Assembly (NCBI GenBank): GCA_002471805.1
Contig: DKQR01000065.1
Coordinates: 1-6,087 of the forward strand
Origin: Fidelibacterota bacterium UBA7303
GTDB taxonomy: Bacteria > Fidelibacterota > Marinisomatia > Marinisomatales > UBA1611
Length of the DNA: 6,087 nucleotides
Reading direction: 5' to 3'
In this document: piece by piece, positions 5,117 to 6,087 of the stretch
How positions within the stretch are numbered: the stretch's first letter is position 1
Layout of the letters: each line of letters begins with the position of its first letter
Program-made: the position numbers and the translations under genes
The notes under the pieces: model-generated
What the model saw: the letters and a program-made list of their open reading frames with translations, nothing else
Told to the model about the DNA's origin: nothing
The model's database searches: none

Positions 5117-5938
5117 TTATACAAAAAAGTCTGGTGCTAATTCTGCTTCAGGCACATTTGCGTATTTGCTCAAGTCTGTCACCCCTTCGGACCTTAACAC
5201 CTCTTCATCCACAAAATAATTTCCTGTGCATAATTGACTATCTCGACTGAAAATGGTAAAAGCAGCGTCAGCCATAATATCTGGTTTTCGGGATTTATTC
5301 ATTAATTCATCGCCTCCAAGCAAGTTTTGGATAGCCGCTGTTTGAATGGTTGTTTTGGGCCACAATGCATTGACGGCAATTCCTTTCTTTTTCAATTCGC
5401 CGGCCATTCCAAGTACACACATACTCATACCAAATTTAGACATGGTGTAAGCCACATGAGGTGCAAACCATTTTGTCTCCAAATTCAACGGTGGCGATAT
5501 ATTCAAAATATGGGGATTTTCAGCATTTTCTAAATGGGGAATGCAAAGTTTGGAAGAGAGAAATGTACCACGAACATTCACTTGGTGCATCAGATCATAA
5601 CGTTTCATTTGCGTATCTATCGTACTGGTCAATTGAATGGCACTGGCATTATTGACCAAAATATCAATACCACCAAATTTATCCACGGTGGTGTCTACTG
5701 CTGATTGAACTTGTTCTTCAAAACGAATATCCGTACAGACACCAAAGCCTTTTCCACCCGCCGCTTCCATTTCTTCTGCGGCAGTATAAATTGTACCGGG
5801 AAGTTTTGGGTGCGGTTCAACCGTTTTTGCTGCAATTACTATATTGGCACCTTCTCGTGCCAATCTTAATCCGATGGCTTTCCCAATCCCACGACTACCA
5901 CCGGTGATTAATACTGTTTTATTCTTAAATGATCCCAT
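5117..5938 (-). CDS. HSDL2-like short-chain dehydrogenase/reductase
   Basis: This is a complete 273-residue classical SDR, presumably cytosolic. The Rossmann cofactor motif TGGSRGIG is at 12-19 and NNAS at 96-99. Catalytic residues are Asn121, Ser148 (LNIS), Tyr164 and Lys168 (YTMSK). The C-terminal half has the segments that mark the HSDL2 subgroup: HILNISPPLNL, AYTMSKFGMSMCVLGMA, AVNALWPKT, then an ADAA/TGN region and a closing APDFF. Animal HSDL2 continues into a C-terminal SCP2 sterol-carrier domain; this protein stops where that linker would begin, as is usual for bacterial members. The reaction is NAD(P)-dependent oxidation or reduction of an alcohol or carbonyl, probably lipid-like; the substrate is not determinable. 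Only a weak purine stretch precedes the ATG. It starts 20 bases after the tiny ORF at 5959-6048 and ends at a strong terminator, so it looks unrelated in function to the lipoprotein genes beyond it. Confidence 0.93.
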   Translation of the reverse strand: MGSFKNKTVLITGGSRGIGKAIGLRLAREGANIVIAAKTVEPHPKLPGTIYTAAEEMEAAGGKGFGVCTDIRFEEQVQSAVDTTVDKFGGIDILVNNASAIQLTSTIDTQMKRYDLMHQVNVRGTFLSSKLCIPHLENAENPHILNISPPLNLETKWFAPHVAYTMSKFGMSMCVLGMAGELKKKGIAVNALWPKTTIQTAAIQNLLGGDELMNKSRKPDIMADAAFTIFSRDSQLCTGNYFVDEEVLRSEGVTDLSKYANVPEAELAPDFFV

Positions 5939-5958
5939 CTTTATTCGATCTCTCTGTT

Positions 5959-6048
5959 TTATGAAGTAAATGATTCACGGTTTGTCTGATTCTGGTTCTC
6001 AAACCCAAACGTGCTAATAATAAGTAAGAATAGGTATACTTTTTTCAT
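5959..6048 (-). CDS. Tiny signal-peptide-like ORF, possibly a gene remnant or leader peptide
   Basis: A 29-codon frame starts with MKKVYLFLLIISTFGF, a convincing signal-peptide N-terminus and core, and ends after ENQNQTNRESFTS and a stop, 20 bases before the dehydrogenase start. There is no good Shine-Dalgarno site. The same frame stays open upstream to the window edge (last codon ATG at 6087), so it could instead be the end of a longer gene. The likeliest readings are a truncated exported-protein gene that lost its mature part, or a small secreted peptide. Upstream at 6057-6068 is a TGGTTAGATTTG box resembling part of the 43-base repeat. Coding status is uncertain. Confidence 0.35.
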   Translation of the reverse strand: MKKVYLFLLIISTFGFENQNQTNRESFTS

Positions 6049-6087
6049 GGTGAGACCAAATCTAACCAAACTTTCAAAAAATAGCAT

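Noticed and set aside
1..6087. tRNA, rRNA, known riboswitch, transposase, phage or defence genes
   Set aside because: No sequence or motif supporting any of these was seen on either strand.

Overview
The window is A+T-rich bacterial DNA in which every supportable gene lies on the minus strand, so genes are read from the right edge to the left. Three consecutive genes encode predicted lipoproteins. A fourth encodes a secreted leucine-rich-repeat/BspA-repeat surface protein, and a fifth encodes an HSDL2-like short-chain dehydrogenase. Repeat-rich exported proteins of these kinds, low G+C and usable Shine-Dalgarno sites would fit a marine Gram-negative bacterium of the FCB/Marinimicrobia type. 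That assignment is inference from protein style only; no rRNA or marker gene is present.

Layout in transcription order. At 5959-6048 (frame open to the right edge) is a 29-codon ORF that looks like a signal peptide and little else. At 5117-5938 is a complete cytosolic SDR with intact NAD(P)-binding and catalytic motifs, ended by a strong intrinsic terminator (5028-5049). At 3965-4999 is a lipoprotein made of six tandem 52-residue repeats, probably a beta-propeller, ended by a weaker terminator (3928-3949). At 3403-3882 is a small SnoaL/DUF4440-like (NTF2-fold) lipoprotein, followed by a terminator-like hairpin (3359-3385). At 2260-3198 is a helical Spy/CpxP-like lipoprotein with several LTxxQ motifs, its own candidate promoter and a terminator (2193-2215). 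After a 448-base intergenic region rich in inverted repeats comes a large protein beginning at 1811 that runs off the left edge. Its 603 visible codons hold a signal peptide, about eight 21-residue LRRs and eleven 25-residue BspA-type repeats. It has no stop codon in the window, so an ORF caller that requires one would miss it.

The genes share a theme, envelope or surface proteins exported by Sec, rather than an evident pathway. Terminators separate them, so they look like a series of single-gene transcription units. The most unusual feature is between the genes. An exact 43-base repeat, comprising most of a terminator plus the following leader, occurs twice, 1100 bases apart, bracketing the beta-propeller lipoprotein gene. 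Shorter or decayed relatives of it lie at the other gene junctions. I see no RNA gene, CRISPR array, transposase, phage gene or defence gene. Apart from the intergenic repeat family and the hairpin-rich leader of the surface-protein gene, the region looks like ordinary accessory envelope coding.
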